DNA of 64,000 nt from Xenopus tropicalis (taxonomy: Eukaryota; Chordata; Amphibia; Anura; Pipidae), in NCBI RefSeq assembly GCF_000004195.4, contig NC_030678.2, positions 32,154,201 through 32,218,200 on the forward strand. The letters are read 5' to 3'. How positions within the stretch are numbered: the stretch's first letter is position 1; the number at the start of each line of letters is the position of its first letter. Below the pieces are notes generated by a model that worked only from the letters and a program-made list of their open reading frames with translations, was not told where the DNA came from and made no database searches. A program made the position numbers and the translations under genes. Below, piece by piece: positions 37,297 through 48,486 of the stretch.

Positions 37297-37413
37297 CTAT
37301 GACACACTGAGCTACTTGTCATGGCTACAAAATGCCCTGCCATAGACAATACTGAAAATTGTCTCAAACAGATTTTGTAGCCGCAACAAGCAGCTCCTTG
37401 TGATATTGCCCTT
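37297..37413. mobile_element. Diverged GGGTGAAGACACA-type MITE fragment
   Basis: The run CTATGACACACTGAGCTACT, TGCCCTGCCATAGACAATAC and GCAACAAGCAGCTCCTTGTG matches the 22475 and 39314 copies. The ends are degraded. Confidence 0.6.
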
Positions 37414-38321
37414 AGTCCAGCCACTTGTGTCCTGTTGGAGGTGATGAGTGAATGATTAATATCAAGAGGTTTTGATTTAAACTCTGAAATGTTGTAGCCA
37501 CAGTGATCCCTTGGGGGCTGTAAGTGATTGCCCACAGGTCCTCCCATTTCATACATCTGCTAAAACACCATCATAGACAAACAAAAGAGGCCTGGAAACA
37601 TAAGGGTTTGTATGTTTTTTACTGCTACAGGTAGTATATTCCAATGGTTTCTCTGGTTTATATGCTAGCCTGTAAAGTGCATTGACTACTTGTATCAAGT
37701 AAGAAACAATAGTAGGCGGTCAGCTAGGGAGAAAACTTCCAGGATACAGAAGATTATAATGTAACGTCAGCAAATCCAGGATATTGATGCGGTTAACTGA
37801 GCAAAACTTCTGAATACACTGCATTGAAAAGATTTATTTGTAGGGAAGCAGACACCCAACTGCCATGATATTAACTCATTTAATGTTAAAAAAATATAAT
37901 GAGAAATTAATAAAATGAAGGCACATCTTGTAGTAGTGAAACATTATTCCAAGATCTCCCTTGCCATAAATACAGAAGAGGGTATTCTTGGAGCTAATCC
38001 ACCTAACAACTTAGGTCACAGGCTGAAAATGCTCAGCCTAGTCTTGGCAAGGGGAATATTAAGTTCATACAAGTTGCAGTTCATACAGTGCTGCTTATCT
38101 ATAAGTAAGACATGGATCAAAGCAAATAGCATAGTATTCTTCCGCCGAATGTTGGGATATTGGTCGTATGCTTAAACGGAACAATTGAAAATTAACATTC
38201 ATATTAAAATTGTAGAATAAAAGTACTAAAAATCTCAAATCGGAGGATGTTCTGAACATAACATATGACACCCAAGGATATTGTGAGATAAGATGCAGGG
38301 CAAGTTTAAGATGCTGGTTTG

Positions 38322-38575
38322 AGTCCTTTAGACCGATTTGATGGCTTATTTGCCCGTGTATGGGGACCTCCCTATGGCCCTGGCCACCGATATCTGGGCA
38401 AAAATCGCCCATTTTCCTGTCAGATCGGGGACTGCATCAGCTCTTTGATGCAGTACTCAGTCAGACAGCTGCTATAACTGTTGTTGTAATTTGATAGTTT
38501 GTCCAATGGCTAAATGAACAAAATAGTCAACCTTAGGTGGGCATATTGAGAAAATTATCTACGGCTACTTTTAAT
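38322..38575. mobile_element. GGCCATACACG-family MITE, degraded
   Basis: It carries GGCTTATTTGCCCGTGTATG, GATATCTGGGCAAAAATCG, and the GCAGCTGTTATA-like and TTGTTGTAATTTGATAGTTT blocks shared with 42826-43135. The ends are eroded. Confidence 0.6.
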
Positions 38576-39313
38576 CATCTGGCGACATCTGGACTGAAAA
38601 AGGTGCAGGATCACCCTTAAATAAAGCTTGGGACACTATGCCCATTTTTCCCCACACAAATCCCTTTGCTGGTTAAGACTTGTGCTGTGCTCAGCTTTAA
38701 GCAACTTTTGCACCTACGACTATTGTCCATTGTCCTCTGCTTAGCTATACAGGCAGATCTCAGTCTTCCAACTGCATACTCATCATATGAATTTTCATTC
38801 GCATTAACATTTATCAAGAAAAAGGACTGGGGAGAATATAGTGAAGCAGCTAGTAATAAATGTCACAAGCTTCTACTCTAAATGCATACATTTCTGCCCA
38901 TTAGAGGAAGTCATTGTGCATCCACTCCTGATGTCGACAGTCTGTTTGCCACAGACATCAGGGTTTGCCAAGCAATCAGCTTTACAAAGGGTGTCAAGTC
39001 CAACTTCAGTCTCTGTTTGTTTGGTTTATACGGTGTGCACTAACAAGTGACGTGTGTTGTGTGTCATTTTAAAGAGTAAACACTCTTAACTGAAAGTAGG
39101 ACATGACTAACGCAATTAGCTAAACTTTGCACTTGAAGTTATGCTCTATATATCAGGAGCCATTTATCTGCCTGTATCGGAGACCGTTAAAGTAAAACAA
39201 TGGTCCATGGACTCACTTTATATAGGTGTGTAAACAGAAATGTACTAAATTACCTTGCAACGGTCTACCAACTACTAATGGCTACGGGCTATTCTGAAGG
39301 GCCACAACAATAA

Positions 39314-39500
39314 GGGTGAAGACACACGGAGCTACTTAGTAGCAGCTACTTGTCACGGCTATTAAATGCCAGAAAATACCCTGCCATAGACAATACTGAA
39401 AAATGCCTCTGCTGAAACACACGTAGAGACAATTATCAGCATTGTCTATTTTGTAGCTGTGACAAGTAGCTGATACTGGTAGCTCTGTGTGTCTTCACCA
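39314..39500. mobile_element. Harbinger-like MITE, GGGTGAAGACACA type
   Basis: It starts GGGTGAAGACACACGGAGCT, preceded by TAA, and ends AGCTCTGTGTGTCTTCACCA. The right flank (TAT) no longer matches. The interior ATGCCAGAAAATACCCTGCC matches 22475. Confidence 0.78.
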
Positions 39501-41202
39501 TATGTGGTGCCTGGCCAGCATCACATTTTGTGCTCTGGTTGCAGACACACTGCTCTCTCATTTCTCTGGGGGTATGACATGTTGACAGAACTCACTCTTC
39601 TTTGCGGGAAAAAGCATTTTCATGTGATTTTGCAGGTTCCCAAAATTTACAATGTTTCACATGCTGTGATTTGAATTGATAAGGAGGGAAAGGTGACAAA
39701 GCACCCCATCTGCCATTGTGCTTGGTAAGCGCACAGAGGGCATTTTGCCTGCTGCTGCCATCCAATGGCAGTCAGCATGGTCGAATTGCCCCTTGTCAAA
39801 ATTACCCAAAATAGACTTTACTCTTCTTAGATAGTTACAATGACTTTACTGTCTTCTTCTAGACATTTCATTTCATCAGACAATGTATAATATGGACAAA
39901 TATAAGCATTTATGAATTATGGATTATATTGTAGTCCTTACCCATATGGATTAGGTGGTGGAGTATGGGATATATTTAAGCACATGTTCGTTCACATTTT
40001 TGCCCCAAAGTGTTGTGTGGTTTTGGCATAATAAAAAGTTACGGGCTAGTCCCCATTTCTTTTACTTGATCAAAATGTCCCTGCTCTGGAAACACATTAC
40101 ATACATAATTAACTGATGATACACATTGACCCCCTGATCAGTGATTCATGGGCGCCCAAGGCTCTGGGTTGTAGTTTAACAGTGCTAGGAGTTTTAGTTT
40201 AACCAGAAGGATGAGTTTTATAGACTGAATATAGTAAAATCCTAGTAGATGAACTGTTACTTGCAAACAATAAATATGAAGATAATTTATAAACAGATCA
40301 AAAAAGCTATTTTATATTTACAATGAAGGAGTACTGTTTATCACTGTACTTTCAATTAAAACACTCTGTAACATGTTGGGACACATCCCATTCCAACACA
40401 AGTAAAACAGGGCCAGCATCATATCTGCAAATATTTCAAAAGCTTTCATACAATACTGTACGCTTGTTATGCACACACAGCTTTGTTTCTAGAAACTCAT
40501 TTATTAATAAAAGTGGGGCTACCAGCCGTGTGGCACTAATGAACTGACACAGGCTTGCATATGTTTTTGGCTATCATGAAAAACATTAGAACAATTAATG
40601 CAGATGAAATTGCTATCTCTCTCTTTTGCATAACTTTTGCCTGCCAACGGCCTGACCCACACAACACAATGGCAAACAGAGATTAACAGTAGATGTTTCT
40701 TAGATACACAATGTACAAACTGAAAAGTAGCGCTGCAAGAATGCTAACTGAACTATAACAAGTAGGCTTTGGTCAAGCTAAAAAGGGGCGATGGCAGCTT
40801 TTGTGTGTTTAATTTGGTTAAAATAACACCAGTATGGGAATGTGTTTATCATGCAAATATATGAGGCTACCGAGGCAGATTAAGAAATGCCAATGTGTCA
40901 AACTTTCGCTCAAGCTTTTTGAAGGTCCCACCTTTGGTGACACCCCCGTTGGCTAATAACAAAGTTACAAATATAGAGATAAATATCGGTGTCCCAGTCT
41001 TTCAGCCAAGTTCCAAAAATATTAGATATCATATACATTTTCACCATAAATATCACCCTAAATGACCTTAACGCTGGGCTTTCAGGTAACTAAGTCAGTA
41101 AATGCTTTCTTAATGCATGTGTGCTGGCAGACACTGGCTCATCCAGTCAGCGTGCACATACACTGTGTATTTCAGCACAAAACTCTAAAGCAGAGATTAT
41201 TA

Positions 41203-41372
41203 TTATTATTAACATTTATTTATAAAGCGCCAACATATTCTGCAGTGCTGTACAATAAGTGGGTTTTATACATTGGACATACAGAGTAACATATAAAGCA
41301 ATCAATAACCGATACAAGAGATGGAGAGGGCCCTGCCCAAAAAAGCTTACAATCTACAAGGAGAAAGGATTG
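41203..41372 (+). repeat. SINE/LINE-tail repeat
   Basis: After an ATT run comes TTTATAAAGCGCCAACATATT, GCAGTGCTGTACAATAAGTG and GAGAGGGCCCTGCCCAAAAA, then GCTTACAATCTACAAGG. This is a very common frog repeat; orientation is judged from the block order. Confidence 0.7.
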
Positions 41373-41382
41373 AGACACAAGA

Positions 41383-41672
41383 TCCCCAACCTTTTCTAAC
41401 TGTGAGCTACACTCAAATGTAAAAAGAGCTGGAAAGCAACACAAACAAAGAGCTGAAGAGCACCCCCAAACCTGGGGTAACAAATAAGGGTCACTTATGG
41501 TTATATAGTAGCCCCTATATGGACTGGCAGCCTACAGAAGGGTCTGTTTGGCAGTACACCTGGTTTTTATGCAACCAAAACTCCAAGCCAGGAATTCAAA
41601 AATAAGCACCTGCTTTGAGGCCCCTGGGAGCAACATCCAAGGGGTTGGGGAGCAACAGGTTGCTCACGAGTC
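41383..41672. mobile_element. hAT-like non-autonomous element, 3' eroded
   Basis: It starts GATCCCCAACCTTTTCTAAC and contains TATGGACTGGCAGCCTACAG, GTCTGTTTGGCAGTACACCT and CTGGGAGCAACATCCAAGGG, as in the 23809 and 49003 copies. The terminal CACTGGTTGGGG end is replaced. Confidence 0.78.
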
Positions 41673-42484
41673 TGCAAAGAGCCCAATGCTGTGCCTTTCA
41701 ATGCAGAAGGAGGGAGAAGCAGAGGGGCTGTATCTCCACCTGTGTATAAATGCAGGCAGAGAAACAGCCCCACGTGGCAGTAGCCTTAAGGTTATAAAGT
41801 ATTAAAAGAGCTGGTGCTACTTTTTAAATTTAATAAAAGTAGACGCATTCTAGTTATGAGACAATGACTAGACCAGCAGGCAAAACTCCAACTAAGACGT
41901 TGTTCTACACATCACATAGAAGTTTGTGTAATTACATTCTTTAATCCGTTTAAAATAATGAAAGGGAAAACCTGTCTTGACCTTCAAACGAACCTGCAAT
42001 TAAGTTATCAAACATAATTATGTCATTTTCTAAAAAAAATGGACCATAATAATCACTGTAATATGACATCATGATTACCAAAAAGGTTCTGTACAAATCA
42101 AAACTCAAAGTACATTGTATGTAAAAATACGACCAAAAACTGGAACAAATTCAACATGTGTTTAGATTGTAAAGTTGCCTAAGAATACTTAGATGCAGCC
42201 AGCCTAGGAATTCACAATGGAAATATATGCTTTTAAAAAAGTTCAAAGACCACCTATTAGAATTATTATCAAGGGAGAAAATATACCCACTTGCCTGGGT
42301 GCCGCTACGCAAAAGCAAAACTTTTCATGTCAAACTCAGTGTCAGTGCAGCTACACACAGGAACATATAGGAGTGGATATGATTCTCTCTGCCTGCCTAC
42401 ATAATGTGGGAAGAGAGAAGCAGATCCTATGCAATGTGTGCCCTCACCCTAAAAGACAAGTTGTGTATTCGGTTCATTAATGTA

Positions 42485-42785
42485 GCAAATTCAATTCACT
42501 GGCATTAAATACCATCTTTATGCAGATGACATCCAGATCTGTCTCCCTTAGACCTCTCCTATTCTGTTCTATCCCGCATCACAATTTGCCTCTCTGCTCT
42601 ATCCTCTGGATGGCACAGTGCAACCTAAAGCCCAACCTTCCTAAAACTGAATTTATTATATTTCCATCTATCTCAGCAGATTACATTACCTTTCATTCAA
42701 CCATACAGGCTTGATACCTACAAGTCAATTTTGACTTTGATCTCTCTATTACAAACCACATCCAAACCCTCTACAAATTCTAAGC
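42485..42785 (+). pseudogene. Degraded non-LTR reverse transcriptase fragment
   Basis: One frame reads GIKYHLYADDIQICLP, containing the RT motif C box YADD. After a frameshift another frame reads MAQCNLKPNLPKTEFIIFPS, the helix that follows YADD in L2/Rex1-like RTs. Stops and frameshifts break it. It is clearly a different lineage from the 4003 element, which has FADD and other flanking residues. Confidence 0.65.
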
Positions 42786-42825
42786 TTTTATCAATGCAAC
42801 AGTAATTTGCAATACAGATACAACT

Positions 42826-43135
42826 TGTTGGCCATACATTGGTACATTTAAGCTGCAGATTTAAGCCTCGCAGACTGATTCACCAGTTTATCTGCCCATG
42901 ATGTGGCTCTCCAACAGATATCTGGGCAAAAATTGGCCAGGTGTCAATCAAGCAGGTTTGATTTTCCTGCTGGATCGGAAACCTCATCGGCTCATTCATG
43001 CGGTCCTCGCTCCAACAGCTCCTATACCCATTGTTGTAATTCAGTTGTTTGGCCCTAGGGTCAGACGATCAAATAAGCCCAATATTGCCCACCTTAGGTC
43101 TTAACGGATCTTCTTAATGTGTATGGCTACCTTTA
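42826..43135. mobile_element. GGCCATACACG-family MITE
   Basis: It starts TGTTGGCCATACATTGGTAC and ends AATGTGTATGGCTACCTTTA. Internal CAGATATCTGGGCAAAAATT and TGTTGTAATTCAGTTGTTTG blocks match 38322-38575. It lies directly after the degraded RT fragment. Confidence 0.7.
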
Positions 43136-44244
43136 CTCTGTCTTATTTTCTACCTAGTACTGCAACATAATCCTTAGGCCAAGGGCACATGGAGGGGATC
43201 ATTCGCTTTCCTCCACCTGCATTTTCTATACAAGTGGAGGAAACCTGATCCGCTGTCATGCACTCCTTCCTGTACCCTCCATTGTCAGGTACAACGTTAG
43301 GCACAACAGGCATGTGCAGTACAAGTGTTTTTACACAAAATTCTTTGTGCACGCCACAATTTATTGTGTGCGCTAGTCTTAAAATATGTGCACGCACATC
43401 TCAGAGGGAATAGTGGTTCCCATGACCATTGGGTATGATAGTTGGTCCAATGGCTATATAATAAGGGATAATGGAGACATTTGGATAGCATTTAGCCTGC
43501 CCAAATCATGAAATATTGGTCTGACACAATATTATTGAATCTACCAAGTCAGTCTTGGGGGACTTGGCTGGCAACTCAGTCCCTCATCTCTTGCATTCCA
43601 TCATGCTCCTCTATGCTTTGCTTATGACCAATATCTCACTCTTCCTCTCGCTATTCCTGACTTCACGTATTTTCTGTCGAGATTCTGTCTGATAGCTAGT
43701 GGTAGAGGTTCCAGAGACCAACTCTTCACATCCCTCCAAGCATTCCCCAAGTGTTCAACGAAGCCTACTAGAGGCACCCTGAATAATCAAAAGTCAACAT
43801 ATCTATTGTACATTGCTATACAATTATTTTATAACATGCTATTCCTACAATATCAAGAGTACTTGTGGCTAATAATGTGTAACAGGGAGTAAGGTCATTT
43901 GGGGGAAATAATCTAGTCATTTTGTTTGTGGCTGAATGCAGGAATTAACATCCTGGTACTACTGTACTGATTTGTACTTCCTTTATGGTTTAAAAAACAG
44001 TATTCATGTCTATGTTATAGCAGGAACAGAGCAAGTTTTTCAAAATACACACAGCAAGATCAATTGCCCTTTATTTATAAGGTTCATTTACTTGTGCTAC
44101 ACTGCTGCTTTAGATATCAGACAGATTAAAAATGGATATTAATAGCAGAAATAGCTGAATTGTGCTAATACATAGTGTATAAGGCTATAGTTGAAATGAC
44201 CCAAAAAAGATGAAACTTTTATTTAAGTGGAAGTAATTTTCCTG

Positions 44245-44420
44245 TTAAAGAGAATGTTCACCTTTAAAAATGTTATAAATGTACTTATAAGCAAGTTAAA
44301 AAGAAATCAAATGTTTTTCTTTTAGCTATTAAAATATTAATTACACTATAAAGTATTAATTACAGTGTATGCACTTTAGTTTTTGTTTCAGGTGACATTG
44401 TTAAAAGTTGGTGGGTACTT
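44245..44420 (+). mobile_element. T2-type MITE fragment
   Basis: It starts TTAAAGAGAATGTTCACCTTT and continues with TAAAAATG..ATAAATG as in frog TTAAAGGAGAAGTTCACC elements. The right terminus was not found. Confidence 0.5.
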
Positions 44421-46206
44421 GCAAACGTGAAACAGAAATCAAGCTCCAAGAAAACAAATCACACAATGTGCCTTGATATGTACAGAAAACTTCTGAAAAC
44501 AGAGAGGGAACATTTCTTAGAACCAAGAACACTACATCGCTCCACAGCCCGAACACATGAGAACACCCAAAGGGAGGCAGAGCCCGATGCTAAACATGGG
44601 TACTGACACTGCTGCCAGAAAATGGAGAAAAAAAGCTTAATTTGAAAGGATGAATATAATGCAGTGATCTACTGTACACCCCCACTGACAAATAAAGGCC
44701 TATTACAGGATTTTTATGGCTGCCTGGAGATGCCGTGCAACAGCTGGAGAGTCACGGGGCAGCGATCCCTAATTCTGCAGGACACATGCAAGCCATTCTT
44801 TATTGTCTCTAATGCTCTAAGTGGGAATGAAACAAATCCATTGAAAGGGCACAAAGGCAGGGACACCTCCAGAAGAACAGACATTGTCCTGCGAGCAAAC
44901 TGAAGAGCATTAAGAACCAATCTTTGTGCCCTGGGGGCTAGCTCACCAGGGGGGAGCACTTTTATCACAAAATGTACTAAAAAGCAGAGCCCATACAACG
45001 CACTGGTTATGCTCCCTAGCTGACTCACTCACTCACTAATCAGGGCAGAAAGTTTGCATGTTATCTCCTAGCCTGCCGGCAATTACTAAGGGCTTTGCCT
45101 CCCCATTGCATAATTATCCCCTCCAACCAGCGGTAATTAACTTGTCACTTTGTAGAGGTAGTCCCTTTGGCAAGCATGAAACTAACCCAAATACAGGCTG
45201 CCTCCTTTTTTCATTGGGCACAAAGACACTAAAGCACAATGCCATTCAGGGGCACGCCTGCTGGGGAACCTGTTATGTTTTTATTTGGGAAAGTGCCAAT
45301 ATTTTCAATATTACCAAGTACCAAGGGAAAAATTTTAAACTACAAAAAAGCAAATAGACCTAAAGTAAGCTTTAGTACTGCGCCACATGTAATTAAACTG
45401 TACATCTGTATGCTTATTTTATATAAGGGTGCAAATCATTCTGAAACTAAACACAGCCACGTAAATGCAATCACTTATGCACCTTGCTTCCTGCTTTGCT
45501 TTAGCATTGCCTCATTTCTGTAAACACAGAGCATGCAGTCCTGTGTACCAAGTTTTATTGCTGCAAACAAGGAACTGAAAAAACTCCTATTAATGTTACA
45601 AATTGTTACTAGTAACATCTAACAGTAACTGTACTTGCTCGCTACAAGGGAGAAATGGTGCAAATATCTGAAGAAAAACTACACAGGAGATTAAACCTCT
45701 GGTTGTGCAGCTGTTGAGAAGCTTCTGGGAATTAAAGTTCTACAAGTCCATTAAACTCAGGCTTAAAACGCATTAGCTATATTAGCTCCTGGAATTCATT
45801 CCTTGTCTTGTAAAGCACAACAGTATTCTAACCCTAACAAGTGTGCAGCCAGACACGTTGCAATCCATACATGCACTGTACCCCCTCCCAGCACTATATC
45901 ACTGTTACTTGCACATTTAGAATATATTAGTCCTTTTAAACAAATGTTTGGGGTAACAACATTTACTTGAGATACAGAAAAAACAAAGCCAGGTAGTGAG
46001 GGATAATAGATTAGGATAACCCTATTTCTAGATCCTTATGAGCAGTCAAATATAGATAATACAGGGAGTTGGGGTAAATTATACAGAAACTGCTGCAGCC
46101 TAGTATATAACACAGGAAGTTAGAGACAAAGGCACAATACACAGACAGCTGTAGCCCAATATCCCATGCAAAGGGTTGCAATACACAGACACAATTATCT
46201 ATCTAT

Positions 46207-46232
46207 TTCTCTCATTCTCTCTCTCTCTCTCT
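46207..46232. repeat. CT-rich microsatellite
   Basis: A pyrimidine run of CTCT units immediately downstream (in ssh2 orientation) of the exon 1 donor, within the first 60 bases of intron 1. Confidence 0.8.
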
Positions 46233-46265
46233 ATATGTATAACTATAGTTACTATAGACACTTAC

Positions 46266-46321
46266 AGCTGATTGATGGTGTTTTGGGAAATCACGGCATT
46301 TTCAGAGAAATGTGGGATCAT
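46266..46321 (-). CDS. ssh2: ssh2 exon 1: alternative short N terminus
   Basis: The proposed start ATG is at 46321-46319, with A at -3 (context GAAAATGA). The exon encodes 18 residues, MIPHFSENAVISQNTINQ, plus CT, and the donor GTAAGT starts at 46265. CT joins the first base C of exon 2 to make Leu and reads into ISESFLTVKG. The in-frame, phase-correct join to a distant exon 19 kb away supports it. Two Met codons lie upstream in the same frame (first at 46444), but the first has a weak context. This is not the MALVT-type N terminus of the commonly described Slingshot isoform; that exon was not found in the window. Confidence 0.8.
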
Positions 46322-46720
46322 TTTCTCCCCACAACATGCGCACAAGTGTCCGTCTCCTGCCTTCCTGCCCCCGGATAAAGTGCTCAGAGTCATGGGGACC
46401 GAAGAGTCAGCACTGGGCAGGCTTCCCTTAGCGCAGCGGCACATCAGCGCACAGCATCAGTCCGGTACACAGTAAGGAAAAGCGACAGCAGCAGCGAGAT
46501 AAATCCAGTGTTAAAACTTTACAAGAGAGTCAGAGCGACTGGCAGGACAAGTGTGTGAGGTAGAGGGATGAGTGCTCACTGACGGACGCCTCCGAGCCGC
46601 TCTATTGAGGCTTCATCCTGCCAGAGCTGAGCCCCTGAGATCACGTACCTGCCTGAGCCCCGGTCCCTACATAGTGAGAGCTCCGGCAGCCCGGCGAATA
46701 GATGCCGGAAGCTGCGCATG
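46322..46720 (-). promoter_or_regulatory. Presumed ssh2 promoter and 5' UTR, CpG-rich
   Basis: About twenty CpG dinucleotides fall in these 400 bases by eye, against very few in the flanking introns and intergenic DNA, and GC content is visibly higher. The position directly upstream of the exon 1 start fits a CpG-type promoter without an obvious TATA box. The transcription start cannot be set from sequence alone. Confidence 0.65.
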
Positions 46721-46777
46721 CTCCTTAGCTCAGCACATGTCTCGCCTCCAAACAGAGGGGCAGGCTATCAGCACCAC

Positions 46778-46880
46778 GTGCCTCCCACAGGCGCCTCCCA
46801 CAGGCGCCTCCCACAGGCGCCTCCCACAGGCGCCTCCCACAGGCGCCTCCCACAGGCGCCTCCCACAGGCGCCTCCCACT
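46778..46880. repeat. 13-bp minisatellite, about 8 units
   Basis: The unit GCGCCTCCCACAG is repeated in perfect register from 46791 to 46880; a first unit (46778-46790) differs by one base and the last ends CACT. Each unit carries GGCGCC across its junction. It lies about 60 bp upstream of the CpG-rich promoter interval. One open frame reads it as a PPTGASHRRLPQA repeat; I treat that as chance. Confidence 0.95.
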
Positions 46881-47512
46881 TAAAGAGAACCTGTCAGTTT
46901 TCAGTTAACAATAGGAATGTGTTTAGAGTGTTAAGCGTAATGACATGCCATTACTTTTTTTTTTTTTTTAAATGACCAGAAGCAGTAGTTTTAAAACTGT
47001 GCACGAGACTCAAAAGTCGGAGTGCAAAGCCCCAGGTTTTTATTTTATTTTATTATTAGAGAAGGACTCCAAGTTTACTGTGCTTCAGCCAGCGCTGCGC
47101 AATCCCTGCATCCTCCTCTTTACAAACGGAGGAGTTTCAGTGATACTGCGTGAGGCACCGTTCATCCCTGCAGCCCCCTCCCTGTGCCTGTGACCGGAGG
47201 ATTTTTGCTGAGTCCCTCCGTGTAATGCTCTGTTCCCCTCTGCAGCCCTCCTTGCTTTGCCTGTGACCGGAGCCGGAGGAGTTCCCTCTGCAGCTGCTCA
47301 CCCCCCCACCGGTGAACGGAGGCGTTTCAACTAAACTGTGCAAGGCTCTGTTCCCCAGCTGCTTCCCCCACCCGGTGCCTTCCTAATGTGTAGGGGGGGG
47401 GGGGCAGCTGCAGGGGGAACTCCTCCAGCTCCAGTCACAGGCAAAGCAAGGAGGGCTGCAGATTTAACATTTTGGCACCACCAAGTGACTTAGTCTTTCC
47501 TTCTCCTTTAAA
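46880..47512. mobile_element. TTAA-ended GC-rich element with inner inverted repeat
   Basis: The left edge is TTAAAGAGAACCTGTCA at 46880 and the right edge is TTCCTTCTCCTTTAA at 47498-47512. Both are TTAA-type ends common in frog T2-like elements. The interior has three related GC-rich blocks with ACGGAGGAGTTTCA, CCGGAGGA and ACGGAGGCGTTTCA. It also has an inverted repeat of about 55 bp: CTCTGCAGCCCTCCTTGCTT near 47239 against CAAAGCAAGGAGGGCTGCAG near 47442. Confidence 0.6.
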
Positions 47513-47753
47513 GCAAAAACAATATTGTGACCGGGGAATTACTTCATAGGTATTCAAGCCTGAACACTGCTGTCGATCATATTAATAAAGGATAATCGTT
47601 TCTTGGGCGTTTACTACCTTCACACTGCTTAGGGTGGGAATTGAATCAAAATGAAAACATTAATGAATAAATAAAATGCGCTAAAATAATAAATGTATAA
47701 AATGTCTTAACGAAATGTCAGCAACACATGATCTGCCCAGTAGTCCCTTATAG

Positions 47754-48032
47754 CAGGGGTCCCCAACGACCGGGCCGCGGACTGCTTGGCACTGCTCCCC
47801 CGGTTAACAATGCGTTGCACACAGAGAGGCGGAAATTCAACTCACGCCGCATTTAAAGATGTATATGAATGCGCCATGAGCAAGAAAGTGCGAACGAACG
47901 TGACGCGCACAGTAAGGCGCAAGTAAAGCGTAAGACCGAGACAGCAAATCGCGCTGCGTGCACAACCCCCCCTGTGGAAATTTTTTTCTCCTTGCGAGCG
48001 GTCCTTGGAGAAAAAAAGGTTGGGGACCCCTG
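47754..48032. mobile_element. hAT-like element (CCGGGCCGCGG type) with perfect TSD
   Basis: A 279-bp element starts CAGGGGTCCCCAACGACCGG and ends AGGTTGGGGACCCCTG. It is flanked by CCTTATAG on both sides (47746-47753, 48033-48040). The interior is CpG-rich (ACGAACGTGACGCGCACAG), unusual for old repeats here, which suggests a relatively recent insertion. There is no open frame. Confidence 0.9.
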
Positions 48033-48125
48033 CCTTATAGAGTACAGGCATGAGGGAAAGTCTGCACCCTGAAAGGTAATTTCTCCTAAAACCAGATTTA
48101 TTTTCTTGAAAACAATAGTCTGACT

Positions 48126-48486
48126 CCCAACCCACTAAATGGTGACTGTCAATGGCATCTTACAGCAGCCCATTTGGGCTCTGGCATTTGCTAGAACCCA
48201 CAGTTTGGCAGTCATCAGGCACAGATTTGTGGCAAGGCCACAAAGGCCCGAGCCTAGGGCAGCAGTAATGTAGGGGCGGCATGCTGCCCAGCCGCAATGT
48301 GATTATGCTCATATATGGGGACCGGACGCACAGAAACTTTAATCACGTCCTCTCCCCACTGCTCTGTATGCGACTGAAGCGGCGCGCATGTGCGCGGGGG
48401 GGATCCGACGTGAGGTGGGCAGGTGGTGTAAGGGGGTGGCCTCGGGGCACCCCATTCTCAAATCTGGCCCTGACAGTCAAGGCCTA
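48126..48486. mobile_element. CAGGCC-type hAT-like element, interrupted
   Basis: CCAACCCACTAAATGGTGAC to GGCAGTCAT matches the 19873 and 58108 copies. The terminal part resumes after an insertion as CAGTCAAGGCCT at about 48474. The inserted element is 48216-48472. Confidence 0.65.
48216..48472. mobile_element. hAT-like element, CAGGCACAGATTTG type
   Basis: A 257-bp insert starts CAGGCACAGATTTGTGGCAA and ends CAAATCTGGCCCTG. Flanking 8-mers GCAGTCAT and ACAGTCAA match at six positions. It is CpG-rich inside (AAGCGGCGCGCATGTGCGCG). The sister copy 57235-57452 is inverted. Confidence 0.7.

Larger units (their letters stand above)
27164..46265 (-). other. ssh2 intron 1 (19.1 kb)
   Basis: The first intron holds a poly-G run, a direct repeat near 30 kb, many MITEs (31834-43135), hAT-like and Harbinger-like copies, and a degraded second LINE at about 42485-42785. 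I found no other exon in it. Stretches 27170-28540, 32400-35240, 35500-36400, 39510-41190 and 44430-46200 show no element I can identify. Confidence 0.75.

Noticed and set aside
44714..45028. A 104-codon minus-strand frame rich in hydrophobic residues
   Set aside because: I considered an extra ssh2 or nested exon, but there is no similarity to Slingshots and no acceptor/donor pair that preserves phase.
46322..46444. Upstream in-frame Met (46444) as the ssh2 start
   Set aside because: It would add 41 residues of low-complexity, unrecognised sequence with C at -3, whereas the Met at 46321 has A at -3. It is kept only as a possibility.
46778..46880. Possible CRISPR-like array
   Set aside because: Units are contiguous 13-mers with no spacers, in a vertebrate genome.
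46572..46975. Open frames with a repeated PPTGASHRRLPQA peptide
   Set aside because: The periodicity is the 13-bp minisatellite (three units give 13 residues in one register). There is no conserved flank, and the strand is opposite to ssh2.
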